A model generated the notes under the pieces. The model saw nothing but the letters and a program-made list of their open reading frames with translations. It searched no databases and was not told where the DNA came from. A stretch of 64,000 bases of DNA, taken from the NCBI GenBank assembly GCA_003833135.1, contig QZLH01000173.1:59190-123189 (forward strand), written 5' to 3'. Shown piece by piece: positions 48,242-59,485 of the stretch; the first letter of the stretch is position 1, and each line of letters opens with the position of its first letter. Source of the stretch: Oehlia diaphana (Eukaryota; Glomeromycota; Glomeromycetes; Glomerales; Glomeraceae). A program made the position numbers and the translations under genes.

Positions 48242-50998
48242 TCATAAACCTACTGGTACACCTACGGCACTTAGTGCGCCGGAACCAGTGCTAACATTAC
48301 TGGGGTTTCGATAATGTCCACTAGCACTTAAACCACTACCAACACTACCATTAGGATTTTCTGATGAAATACTACTACCACTTACAGAAGTTCCATTTGT
48401 TGAAACAGTCTCGCTGGAATTTCCCCTTATAAGTTTATTACTGGTTGGTAATGGTTCCGTCAATATTGTAGGTCTTTTATTAGTTGAAGGAGGGGACAAC
48501 GAACGAACCCTTGAGGATGATGCCGATTGATTATAGGCACTTATGCTTAAATTAGAATTCACTAATGTTGAGGATGAAGATGCTGAAAATGTATTTGGTG
48601 GCGGGGGAAGTGGAACATTAGGGGGTGGAAGTTGAGGTGGAGACGTAAGACCTTGACTTGGAAGAGGTTCCGTAGGTGAATTATTTAAAGAATTTGTATT
48701 AGATAGGTTTTGTGCTATTAACCGTGGTGAAGAGGATCGACCAGAATGCGAAGGTTGTGGATTCGGAGAACTGGGCCGTGATGAAGATGGAGATGTAGAA
48801 CTGTATATTTTTTGTACAGGGGATTGAACTCGTGGTGGTGGTAATAATGATGACGTATTTACTTGTGTAGAATATGCTGATTGACTTCGTTTATGGTTAT
48901 CTATCTTATGGTTATCTATTGTTATAGATGATGAAGGCGAGACTCTACCCGCCGGATTAGATTTCATTGAATAATAATCCGACTCGTGCGGTGCACCTAT
49001 TGGACTTATCCTTTCATTAGATGGCATTGTTCCAAATCCAAATCCAGACATTCGTCTGTTTTCACGGTGTGGGGGTGAAGATGGTCTTTCATTTAACCAT
49101 TCTCTGTTTTTTTCCTTGTGCTCATCAATATAACCAATAGCACTTAAATCTGACCCCTGACGCCCGTGTGTAACTAATTTTACCGAAGGTGGGTGAATTG
49201 GTAAAAGGGGTGCATTAGTATCCATACTAACGTTCATATTTGTAAGACTTGAAGAATTGCTCGTTAACCGATCAACTGCCGTAGAGCTTCCGCTGCTTCT
49301 ACTACCACTTTTTCGTCTCGTAGACGCGCTAGCTCTTCTTTCCTGCATACCATTATTATTATTATGATAATAACTTCTCCTACGCATCTTGGTAAAGTCG
49401 TATACAAGGAATTTTTCTTCCATCATTCGCATTTCTCTGGAAAGTTCACTAAGATCTTGATTAGGATTAGCTCGTTTTTTGGCTTTAAGAGGATTATCTT
49501 CTAGTAGAAGTTCCTCTAATTCGTGTGTAGCATCAAAATTTGCTCTCTTAGACTAAAAATCAAATGATGAGTTATTAAAATGTGAAATTTTTTTTTTTAG
49601 ATATATAAAAGAGGAAATTCAAATCTTACATCAGGAACGAACGGAGGGTCGGCTAATTTTACATTAAGTTTATCCCATTCAATACCTACAAACCAAGGAT
49701 GTCGTTTAATATCTTCTATTCCATTAGGTCCACATCCTAAACGTTTCGTTATATCTCGTTCACAAAACTATAATATCGACAAGAACCGTCAATTTAAATA
49801 AAATTTGAAAATAACAATAAAATAAAAGTATCTATTTAACATACTCTTCTTATACAATCTAGACATTCTTCAGAAACTGAGACGTTATCTGGAAATATGA
49901 GAGGATCTTTTAATATTGCTTGTGTTAATTGAGGATTAGTTTTTCCACGAAATGGTCGCTAAAATTAATTAACAATAAATTTGTGAGATATTTTATTAAT
50001 CAAAAATAATAAAGCTTTTAAAAATAATTTTAATTTACCTTGCTAAAAAGTAATTCATACATTACAACTCCTAACGACCACCAATCCACTGAGTCAAAAT
50101 ATCCTTTTTTCATCAATATCTCTGGAGCTTTTTGATATGTAAAAAAATTGCCTTAGATAATTTTTTATTTTTAACATAGCATTTATAATGTAAAATAAAT
50201 ACCCATATAGGCCATTGAACCAGCTACAGATGTAAGGGGTTTTCTTTCGTTGAAATGCACTGCAATATTAAAATCAGTCAAATGGGCATGACCTTTTTCA
50301 TCCAAAAGAACATTATCAGGTTTTAAATCCCTATATTTTTAAGATATTGTGTACATAAATTACTTTATAGTTTTTTTAAAAATAAAATATCATCCCAATT
50401 ATGCTTACCTATGCACAATTTTCTTTGAATGTAAATAATGTAAACCCAAACTGACTTCAGCAACATAAAATTTTACTACTTCTTCCTTCAAACTACCCTG
50501 TCTTTCAAGATGAAATCTCAAATCACCACCCAACATCAAATCAAGAACCATAAATAAATTTTCGTCATCTTGGAATGCGTATCTTAAATTACACACTAAA
50601 TTATATTCAATCTCCTCCAGTAAGCGTCTTTCTTGTATGATATTTTCAACAGCACGCATTTTTATGCATTTTGCTTTGTTAATGTATTTAAGTGCATATA
50701 AAGTTTTTGTTTGTTTGTGTTGAACAACACGAACCTAAATGATTATTTTGTTTTTTAAATTAATTTAAATAATTTATAAAAAAAATGCTGAAGAATTAGT
50801 GATATTGAATTTAAACGAACCTTGCCAAAAGCACCTTTTCCTACAGATCTTAGTAAATGAAAATGAGATAATTCAACTACAATTTAAAGAATAAATAGGT
50901 TAGCATTAATTTAATGTAATGAATATATCATTAATTTATGATTGTTTACCTTCAGCATCGAAGTCAATTTCCTCTTCTTTACAACAGCCGGCACCCAT
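48242..50998 (-). CDS. STK32/YANK-type serine/threonine kinase
   Basis: Exons 50998-50950, 50876-50821, 50734-50409, 50330-50203, 50127-50039, 49958-49845, 49767-49630 and 49552-48242 give about 736 residues. The N-terminus [10 protein letters not shown] carries Gly2 and two cysteines, a typical myristoylation plus palmitoylation signal for membrane attachment. Kinase landmarks: [14 protein letters not shown] with K about 51, HRDLKPDN (D about 145), DFN instead of DFG (D about 163), GSMAYMAPEIL and [28 protein letters not shown] is the hallmark of the STK32/YANK branch of AGC kinases. A 420-residue Ser/Pro/Asn-rich tail has proline runs ([12 protein letters not shown]). The substrates of this branch are poorly known. 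Confidence 0.9.
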
Positions 50999-51643
50999 TA
51001 TAGCGTTTATGTTGTAAGTTTACAGAAAGAAATTATAATACAATTTTACAGAAGTCAATGAAATAAATAATTTTTCTATACAGTTCTATTAATAAATAAT
51101 TGTACATAGAAAGACTTAATGACTGTAATAAATATGAAAATAAACGATAATAAGAAAGATTGTATGAGCGTTAATAAATATATAGACAACGGCCCGCCGA
51201 ACTTATATATGTAGAATTTGAAGTATGAGTAGAGGAAGTGGAATAATGTAACGCAATAAAGATCATAGACGCGCTACGAAATAAAACAACCACTATTAAG
51301 TGGTCAAGCGAGGAGAAAGCAAGATATGATTTGAATTGAAATTGCAAAAATGGGTTGGTAACATTACTCGTTTAGACACCTTGCACAAGGGTTGTTCATA
51401 AACAAACTGATACTTACCCCGTAATCAACCAACAATATAACATTATAGACATTAGTGATACGCTTTTGTGATACAGTTCAATTCTTTTAATTGATGATAA
51501 TTTACAAGGAAACAAGGAATTTTTTTTATTAGAGATAGCTATTTTATGCATGTTATTATTATGCAAAAATTTATTATGACACAAGGTTTGAATTAGTATT
51601 AACACAAAGTTTAAAAAGAAGCTTAAATTTTTACAACGTGACC
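50999..51643. promoter_or_regulatory. Divergent intergenic region (STK32 / TMEM97)
   Basis: 645 bp between two divergent starts. No coding sequence and no clear element beyond general AT-richness. Confidence 0.4.
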
Positions 51644-52305
51644 ATGACTTCGATAACCTCTCGTCCTCTAGGTAACATTTTTTTTTTTGCTTATATATTT
51701 TATTTATTTCTTTTTAACTTTGCACAATATTTACTAAAATCTTTTGCTTATATTTAGATTTAATTTTCTTTGTTTACTTCGTTACTCATATTTTTCCGAC
51801 AATATTTTTGGATTCCTATCTTGTATTGTCACCATTAGCACCAAATTTTCTTAAATCGATTAATCAATGGTACACAGAAAATTTTAATGACCCATTTTTT
51901 GTTAATTCACCCATTTGGTTTAAAGGTTTCGTTCATATTGAATTTTTCATTCATTTACCGTTTTTCTTTTACGTCTCTATTGGATTATGGAAAGGTAGTA
52001 TAATTTACTTTAAATTTAATAAAAAAATAATAATTATATAATAATTAAAAATAGTTCATTTCATAAAAGATACTGCGACAATTCGACTTCCGATGCTGAT
52101 TTACTCTAGTCATGTCACAACCACAACATTTACTTGCCTTGTTGAGTTGTTATTTAATGAACATGGGGGATTAACTAATTCACAAAGAAATCTTTTAATT
52201 TTTTTTTACTTTCCTTATTTCCTTATACCGTTAGTATGTATGATTAATTCGTTTAATAGAATACGCATGGTAGAAAATTTGACTTCGCAAATTAAAAATA
52301 AATAA
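51644..52305 (+). CDS. TMEM97/EXPERA-domain membrane protein
   Basis: Exons 51644-51671, 51758-51994 and 52055-52305 give about 171 residues, close to human TMEM97 (176). The EXPERA pattern is visible: RPLDLIFFVYFVTHIFPTIF, then WYTENFNDPFF, PIWFKGFVHIEFFIHLPFFF, LPMLIYSSHV and a last helix FFYFPYFLIPLVCMINSF, for four membrane segments. It ends in a lysine-containing tail (SQIKNK). TMEM97 (sigma-2 receptor) is an ER/lysosome membrane protein linked to sterol handling; the EXPERA fold also includes emopamil-binding protein and TM6SF2. The 28-nt first exon is easily missed. Confidence 0.88.
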
Positions 52306-52742
52306 AATTTTGTTTTCCATTTAGAATAGCTTTGTTAACTAAATTAATTAAAGTGATTTTTCTATACAAAATATGACGTCACATATTACTGACTTTGTTT
52401 CTAAAAAAGGAAAAAGTATTTTCAAAATCAGTACATACTTAATTACCCATACATACTTTAAATTGGAAAAGGATAATGTATGTTCGATATTTTATATCGT
52501 ATTGACTTTTATATTTACAATCTATCACTTTCAACAACAAGAGATCTAGAGAATTGTATATCATAATATATCATCATGTGTAAAAAGTTCGTTTCCACCC
52601 TATATTTATATAATTAATTAGCATAAATAAATGAATATATTTTCGTAAATAACAAAAAAAAAAATTCTTTTACCATATAAAAGATACACCATTTTCCCAT
52701 TTGCTTTAAATATAATAATATAATGTCAAATCAATGATATAT
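52306..52742. other. Convergent 3' intergenic region
   Basis: Between the TMEM97 stop (+) and the RAD51D stop (-). AT-rich, no coding sequence. Confidence 0.5.
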
Positions 52743-54198
52743 TTAATATACAAAATTCACTTCCAAGATAATACATACCCCATTCCTTGATCTATGTACC
52801 TCGCATATCTTTGGCTTCATTATAACTTCAATTTCTTTTCGATTTGTGTATACATAATTCTGCTGTATGCTCTTTTCGTTTTCTATCGTATTTTCTACAC
52901 AATGAGTCAAATATAATTGAACATCGGGCATAAATGTCCATGACATACCCAAACTAGGTTTTGATTTTGTTGAAGAGAAAACAGAAATGGGATTGTTTGG
53001 GTTCGATGCAATAGCTGCATTTATCACCTAAATTAAAAATACTAATTAGTTACAAAAAAAGAATGATATAAGTATGGAACAGTGAATTTACCAGAACCGC
53101 TATGTTGTACTTCTTCGCCAAATTCCGAAGTATCCGTGTTAATGTTATCATTAGCGAGTGTCCTTTATTTCATAAATTGAATCGGAATGACTTAGGATAA
53201 GTTACGTTTATGAATTTAAAAAACATATTTAAACCTTGAGTTTGCGTGACTCCCAAAAGTGGTGAAAAAATTGCCGCGAAAGAATCAATGATGATTAACT
53301 TGACGTTTGTATAAACGTTGTCATCTTTATCCTAAAATACAATTTTAAGCTCTTAATACATTATAAGATTTTTTTAAAAATATTTTACTCATACCTTATT
53401 TTCTAAGTGGTCTCTCACGTCCTCTATAAATTCCATTACAGCATATACATCAAAACATTTAGCAATTCGAATTCTATTCATGACATCTTCTTCCCCCTAT
53501 CAAGCGAAAAGGAAAAAAAAAAATATTAATGTCCATTCATTCATTCATCGAGATGTTACATCATAATTAAATATAATCTAGAAAGTTGTGACGTGCCATT
53601 CCTTGACATCTTGAGTGATCAAACCGGTCACTTTCTAAAAATAACGTTCTTATTCGCTCAGCCGAAAATGTAGATACAGTGTCAATGAATAAGACTTTGT
53701 TGTTCTTATTTGCACATATAGTTGTAAGTGTTGCTGAAAAAGCAAGCTGAAATGTGCTCAAGATTATTAATTTGCTATTTATGATAAAGATTTATTAATT
53801 AGGGAATTTTTAAATTATTTCGCAACCTGGGTTTTTCCTGTAGCTGTTTCTCCACTGATTTCTGTAACTTCTCCTGGGTGTAATCCTCCTTGCAATAATT
53901 CATCAATCCTAATAAAAAATATTAAATGTTTTTAATCGATTCAATGATTTTAATTTTTTTTTTTTATCCAATTACCCATAACATCCTGTTGATAGCACGT
54001 CCGTTTGGAGCATTTCCAATAAATCACTACCACGTTTCGGTGAAACTTTGTAACAAGAAATCGTTTTGTGCCGTAATTCACCGAATTCCTACCCTTTTAC
54101 TTATAATATTGAGACAGAGGAAAAATACAAAAACACGCCTCTCGCTAACTTACTTGTTGAGAGAGCTTTCTTTCTGAACAAAAATCATCTTCCTTCAT
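52743..54198 (-). CDS. RAD51D: RAD51 paralogue, RAD51D type
   Basis: Exons 54198-54154, 54088-53976, 53908-53827, 53746-53597, 53496-53395, 53331-53235, 53162-53092 and 53027-52743 give about 314 residues (human RAD51D 328). Landmarks: STGCYGIDELLQGGLHPGEV, the Walker A loop GETATGKTQ (72-80), a Walker B strand VKLIIIDSFAAIFSPLLG (D about 180), and PSLGMSWTFMPDVQLYLTH, which matches the GRSWSFVPSTRILLDT of human RAD51D. RAD51D belongs to the BCDX2 complex that helps RAD51 filaments in homologous recombination. The junction after exon 4 fits phase only if the intron starts with GC (gcacgt); the nearby GT choices (53593, 53607) shift the frame. That junction could also mark a mutation. The N-terminal domain is short. 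Confidence 0.87.
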
Positions 54199-54467
54199 AA
54201 ATAAAATGTTCCTTTCTAATACAAATTTGAAATCCGATTTGTTTAATAAAACACGTAATAAGTAAATTTTAAGCTAGTATTTTACCTTTCTTAATCGACC
54301 TTTGACACATTTGGTTCTACGTAGGTAACTAAACGAAAAATATTCGAGTAAATTTGTAAATGATAATCTAACAGATAAGGTCACCTGAATGAAGATGACG
54401 TAAGTAGTTCAATACTTTCAATTATTATACTTCAAAGCTTTTTATTTTGACATTATTTTTTGACACG
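54199..54467. promoter_or_regulatory. Shared divergent promoter, RAD51D / EMC3
   Basis: Only 269 bp separate the two divergent ATGs, so the two genes must share or closely abut promoters. No specific motif is claimed. Confidence 0.5.
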
Positions 54468-55607
54468 ATGGCACAGCCGTTAGCAAGTATAGCTGAGAGG
54501 TAAAAGGTTTATTTTACTTACTTTTCTTTTATATCAACTAATGTTTCATTTTCTTATAAATATAGTCAGGCGTTATACTTAGATCCGGGTATGTTATGAA
54601 ACTCTTTCTTTAAGCTCTTTAAAAGCCATTATCTCAACCTAATACTTTATTACATCACATATAACAGAAATTCGGGATTGGGTATTAATACCAATTATGG
54701 TAGTTATGGTGTTAGTAGGAATATTTAGAGACCAAGTTACAGTACTAATAGGAGGGGGGACTGGTAAAAAACCAGGATTAAAAGCAATTAGAGAAACAAA
54801 GGCATTAACAAGAGGAGTTACTTTAAGAAATTATGGAAATCACATACAAAATAATTCATTTTTCATAAGGAAAACTTTTCTCTCCGAAGCATATAAAAGA
54901 GGAGATTATTTAAAAAATCCTGCTGCAGCAAATCATGCAGTTAATCCTATGACTGATCCTGCCGGTATGGAAATGATGATGGAAGGAATGAAAAAAAATT
55001 TTGCCATGATTATTCCACAAACTATTATTATGGGTTGGATTAATTTCTTTTTTTCTGGGTTTGTTTTAAGTGAGTATATAAAAATTCTTAATTAAGATGG
55101 GACTTCAAATTCTTTAAATTGAATTCTTAACTTTACAATTCTCTTTCCTTTATAATAGTAAAGTTGCCATTTCCACTTACACTACGATTTAAATCAATGT
55201 TACAACGTGGTGTTGAAACTCCTGATATGGATGTAACTTGGGTTTCTTCATTATCTTGGTATTTCTTAAATTTATTTGGTTTAAGAAGTATTTTTACTTT
55301 ACTATTGGGTGAAGATAATGCTGCTGATGGTATGCGTGATATGGCTGCGATGTCTCAAATGGGTGCATCTCCAACTGGCCAGCCTCAAGATTTCCATAAA
55401 CTTTTTTTAGCCGAGAGTGAAAATCTTGAATTAACCACTCATAATTGGGAATTGGATGATATTGAAAATAGATTATTGATTAAATTTGGCAAAAGAACCC
55501 CCACTATTAATGAAGATGATGATACAATTGAAATGGAAGATATTTCTTCTGATTTTTCTGATGTTAAAGGAAAAAGCAAAAGAAAGGGTATTAATAAAAA
55601 GAAATAA
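54468..55607 (+). CDS. EMC3: ER membrane protein complex subunit 3 (EMC3)
   Basis: Exons 54468-54499, 54566-54588 (23 nt), 54668-55069 and 55159-55607 give about 301 residues. Start MAQPLASIAESQALYLDPEI, then the family's RDWVLIPIMVVMVLVGIFRD. Further landmarks: the basic loop TGKKPGLKAIRETKALTRGV, the membrane part MIIPQTIIMGWINFFFSGFVL, KLPFPLTLRFKSMLQRGVET, and LDVTWVSS-like MDVTWVSSLSWYFLNLFGL. EMC3 is the Oxa1-family insertase core of the EMC, which inserts membrane proteins in the ER. The C-terminal tail (acidic, then basic KGKSKRKGINKKK) is longer than in the human protein (261 residues). Tiny exons at the 5' end set the N-terminus. Confidence 0.94.
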
Positions 55608-57241
55608 CTTTAATAATCTTTTTGATCTTTTTATAATAAAATTTAAAAAAATCTACCAATTGTAATCTCAAAAACCTTTACTTGATTTTAGCTTTCATAC
55701 AATAATAAACAGACTTTTATTTCAAATATATTATGAACTTTCTTAACACCAAACTAACCAAAGGGTTTGTCTCTGTTCAGTTCTTTGCAAATCATAATAA
55801 ATATTCATTTTTGCAACAAAATTAGCATTTAAAGCTAAATAGTTTCGGACTTTCGGAAACTTATTAAAATTAAACGGAGATCATCTTAATTTTTACACGC
55901 CCGGAAATAAATATTATGGCAATCAAAAATTCGCATAATACACATATTACCTTTTTGACACTGTACGACATCCCTCCTATATGTAACACAATATAGATCG
56001 ATTTTGTCGAAAGATCTGTGAGTTAAATTAAAATGGACACCATGGTTCCCTATTTGTTTATTGATCAAATATTATTATAAATTACAATAGTACTGCAAAC
56101 ATGAGATCAGAATCAATGAAATTATATCAACTGAATATATTTCCATTGTCTGTTCTGATTTCTCAATTTTGTAACTATTTATTCTATTTCAACTTCTTCC
56201 CCTTCTGCTTTCTTTCAAAAGAAGCTTTTTCAAGTCCTTATTACCTTTTATTCCATACGATGTTAAATTCTTTTACTAGAATCTGCTCATCAACGTTCTT
56301 CATGATTTCACGTATATTATCCGGATGGATGAAATTAACCATAGTTATTTGTTATTCGGGTTTGTGTATAATTAAAATTTTATGAAATATATAAGAAAAT
56401 GATTGTCGCACCAGATTGATATGACAATTTCTAGCTTCGATGATCGATTATGTTCACATCAAATGAGCTTCCATTATTTCGAATCGAACATTCGATTTGA
56501 TATTGATCGAGAACAGCCTCAATACTTAAATATAATATCTAGATATATGGCTTATTTCCGGATTGATCGGAGGAAAAATTGTTTAATTCCAAGTTTCCGA
56601 CAGTAAAAGTCAGGAAACCAAGATGTTAATTATCGCAAAAAAAAAATAATCTAAGACCTAAACATAAATTTCCGGTAAGATTACAAAGTTCTGTGTATAT
56701 AAATCTTTTAAAAAATAGTGTTTACTTAATGGCAATGCATCAGTACATATACTGTAATTTAACTAGCTGTTTACTATTTTAAAGGAATAGTCGAATAGAG
56801 CTCTAAAATAAATGTGATAAAGTAATAGAGACAGAAAAAGTATTTCTAATAAAAAAAAAATAGTTCTTTTTGAAACAGACTTAGCTTTACCTGAATAATT
56901 GATTATTATCAAATTTCCAAAACCAAAATTATCAGCATCGAATAATTAAATAATATTTACAATTTAGGATGCATTAATTCTCTTTATAATTTATAGTATA
57001 TCATAATTTACAAATTTTTTATAATGTTTATACATAATTCTATTCAAATACAAAAATTTTATAAGTAATACTTGATGCAAATTGTTATTGATGTTTATTC
57101 AAATATATACAAATGTTGTGGTATACTAATCCTAAGTTATAAGAATTGAATGCTATATAAATTGTTCACACTGCCACCATCATCAATCATTACTATTCCC
57201 TATCATTATTTTCTTTCCAAGTTTCACCAATCTAGAGATTA
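55608..57241. other. Intergenic region
   Basis: No supported gene. A stretch at about 56100-56600 is richer in G and C with many tcgat/atcgat palindromes and holds short frames on both strands. The longest on the minus strand (MVNFIHPDNIREIMKNVDEQ, from about 56343) stops soon and has no family match. Possibly a decayed gene. Confidence 0.4.
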
Positions 57242-58642
57242 TTATTCATCATCAACATCCTCTTCATGTTTACAATTCTCCCCATTTTTGTAATTGATGT
57301 TCAAAATAAATTTTCTAAGTGTATTATAAACTCTCGGAGTTAATCTAATATCATTATTAAATTTTTTTCTTGTATGTCGTTTCATTTTATCGATCCAATA
57401 ATAATAATCATCTTCCGTAAAAGTATTATATTTTTTTAATAACCAACAAACAAAAATAAACTCAGTAGGAGTAATTTTGTTTAATAAATCACTAATGTCA
57501 TTTAATTCAATTAAATTAGTGAATTTATTAAATAATTTTATATAAGATTGTTTAAAATCATTACGAAATATAATTGATTGTGATTGGTTGATATATTCAT
57601 TAATTATTACTTGTGAAGTCCAAAATTTTGTTGGTTCATTCTCCAATAAAAATATTACGTGAGCAAATAAACGAAAAGGTCGTGATGCTGAATGAGACAT
57701 CATAGAACATATCTCTGGATAAAGAGCAATCAACTCGTAAATGAAATCTGCCATCGGTGTAGTAATCGTTTGTAATTTTTCTGAGAAAATCACGTAATGG
57801 AAAATTTTTTTAAAAAATTAATAATATAAAAAAAATAGTACCTTAATATAATATTTACCAGCAATAGTTAATTTCTTTCCTAATTGGATGCGTTTAAATA
57901 TTTCATGTTCTTCTTCCAGAGTAAGATCATGATATTCAACTATTTTTTAAAAAAAATACCAAAGTTAATATATTTCGAATGATGATATAAGTTTACATGT
58001 TGTTATTACTTACCACATTCCAATTCAGAGTAGTCAAACTTTAAGCGATCATAATCATCCAAAAATTGATTACAATTATCACTAGAAAGATTATAAAAAG
58101 TTTTTGCGCCCGTTCTTGGATTCATATGCGCTATCTCATTATTCATAAATCTATTTAACGTAAAAAGAGAATATAAATATAAGTAAGGAAGTAGAAATTC
58201 TGATAAAATTAAGACATTAATACTTACTTTTTAATAGCAATTAATCGTTGCTTACCATCTATGCAAACGCGTACTAAATTGTTATTTTGCTTATGTACTG
58301 AAAAGATTAATGGTGGTATGTAATATTTTTCGACTATGGTATCGATCAAAAATGATTGTTCTTTCTCTAAAAATTATCAAATAATATGTAAACAATATAT
58401 AAACAAAAATTTCCGCAAATCACCAAGAAAATTCCACGATATTTACCTCCCCACACTTCACCTGAAATAATTACAAAGTGTTAAATGTTACCGGAGTTAA
58501 AGAAATATTTGAACGAAATAAATAATAAAAAATATTCACCTCTTTGGAAACGCGAATTAAGGTCAAGAGCGCCATCACTAATCCATTGATAAATCTTGTA
58601 AATAGTATGATTAACCAAATGACTTACACTACCGTCCATCAT
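57242..58642 (-). CDS. DUF262-domain protein (eukaryotic GmrSD-N/ParB-like)
   Basis: Exons 58642-58540, 58461-58447 (15 nt), 58366-58228, 58150-58014, 57939-57859 and 57780-57242 give about 337 residues. The DUF262 hallmarks are present in order: FQRGEVWGEKEQSFLIDTIV (R-x-x-W with helix), YYIPPLIFSVHKQ, then VCIDGKQRLIAIKKF matching the D-G-Q-Q-R core, and HEIFKRIQLGKKLTIAEKLQ. In bacteria this domain is the N-terminal part of GmrSD-type restriction enzymes and related defence proteins; a fungal role is not known. The C-terminal 180 residues show no HNH (DUF1524) motif and end in an acidic EEDVDDE tail. Phase-consistent introns show it is adapted to the fungal genome. Confidence 0.85.
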
Positions 58643-59485
58643 TACACCTACAACAATTATCTACATAAAAGAGGATAGAACAAAAATAAAGAATCGTTCG
58701 TTATATGATATTTATGTCTGTAAACGTTACACATAAATCATATTCTTTAGGCAGTTGGGAAGTTGTGACATAAACTATATTGGTATTTAATCATGCTTTT
58801 ATATGTTAGCCCATCAGTTGTACCACAAGTACAACATATTGTTGTCATGAATCACGTGCTTTTCACAATTATTACGCGCAATGATTTAGAAGTTAAATAA
58901 TAAAGAATAAATGAATAATTTAAAAATATATATATATATATAAAATATCATTTTCGTATGTATATAATAACAAATAAGAATAAATTAGTTAAAAATTTAG
59001 TTATTGAATGACCACGTCAATCGAATAAAATTATTCATGGTATAACTAATTGTAGAGATGTGAATAATTGGTAAGTATAAATCTAATTGTGATATAGCCG
59101 ATATAGCCCAAGAACATGCCACAAACAAGTTCTTTTTTATTTATTAAATGGACTACTTGTTAAACCAATCATTCGTCTCGTAGATCTTTCGACTCGAGGA
59201 TGCTTACCCAGTATAGGGCTTAAGCGGGTCGCACAAATTGTGGATATATAAATAAGCAAGTAGCCTTCTTATAATTCTTTTTTTAATATTTTAGATTTTT
59301 GAAAAAAAAAAATTTAGGGTTAAAGGATAAATTAGGATTAGCTGCATTGTAAAAAAAAAAATTTACTGTAATAGACTTGTACAACCTTGAAATTACGCCC
59401 AAATATTGAAAAAAAACGGTGATTTAATGTTACGAATCAATTATTTTACTTTTTCTTCATAAATTTTCTGCCAAAATTTGCCAAA
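58643..59485. other. Divergent intergenic region with a structured GC-richer segment
   Basis: Upstream of the DUF262 gene (-) and the F-box gene (+). AT repeats near 58926. A segment at about 59090-59250 is less AT-rich, with short palindromes (tctcgtagatctttcgactc) and no frame, and might be an unknown RNA gene or regulatory element. An AA/TT-rich leader precedes the F-box ATG. Confidence 0.35.

Noticed and set aside
52093..52305. Separate small gene at 52093
   Set aside because: It is the last exon of the TMEM97 gene, joined in phase to 51758-51994.
56101..56606. Two plus-strand frames of 67 and 94 codons between EMC3 and DUF262
   Set aside because: No family features and no splice partners; left as possible debris.
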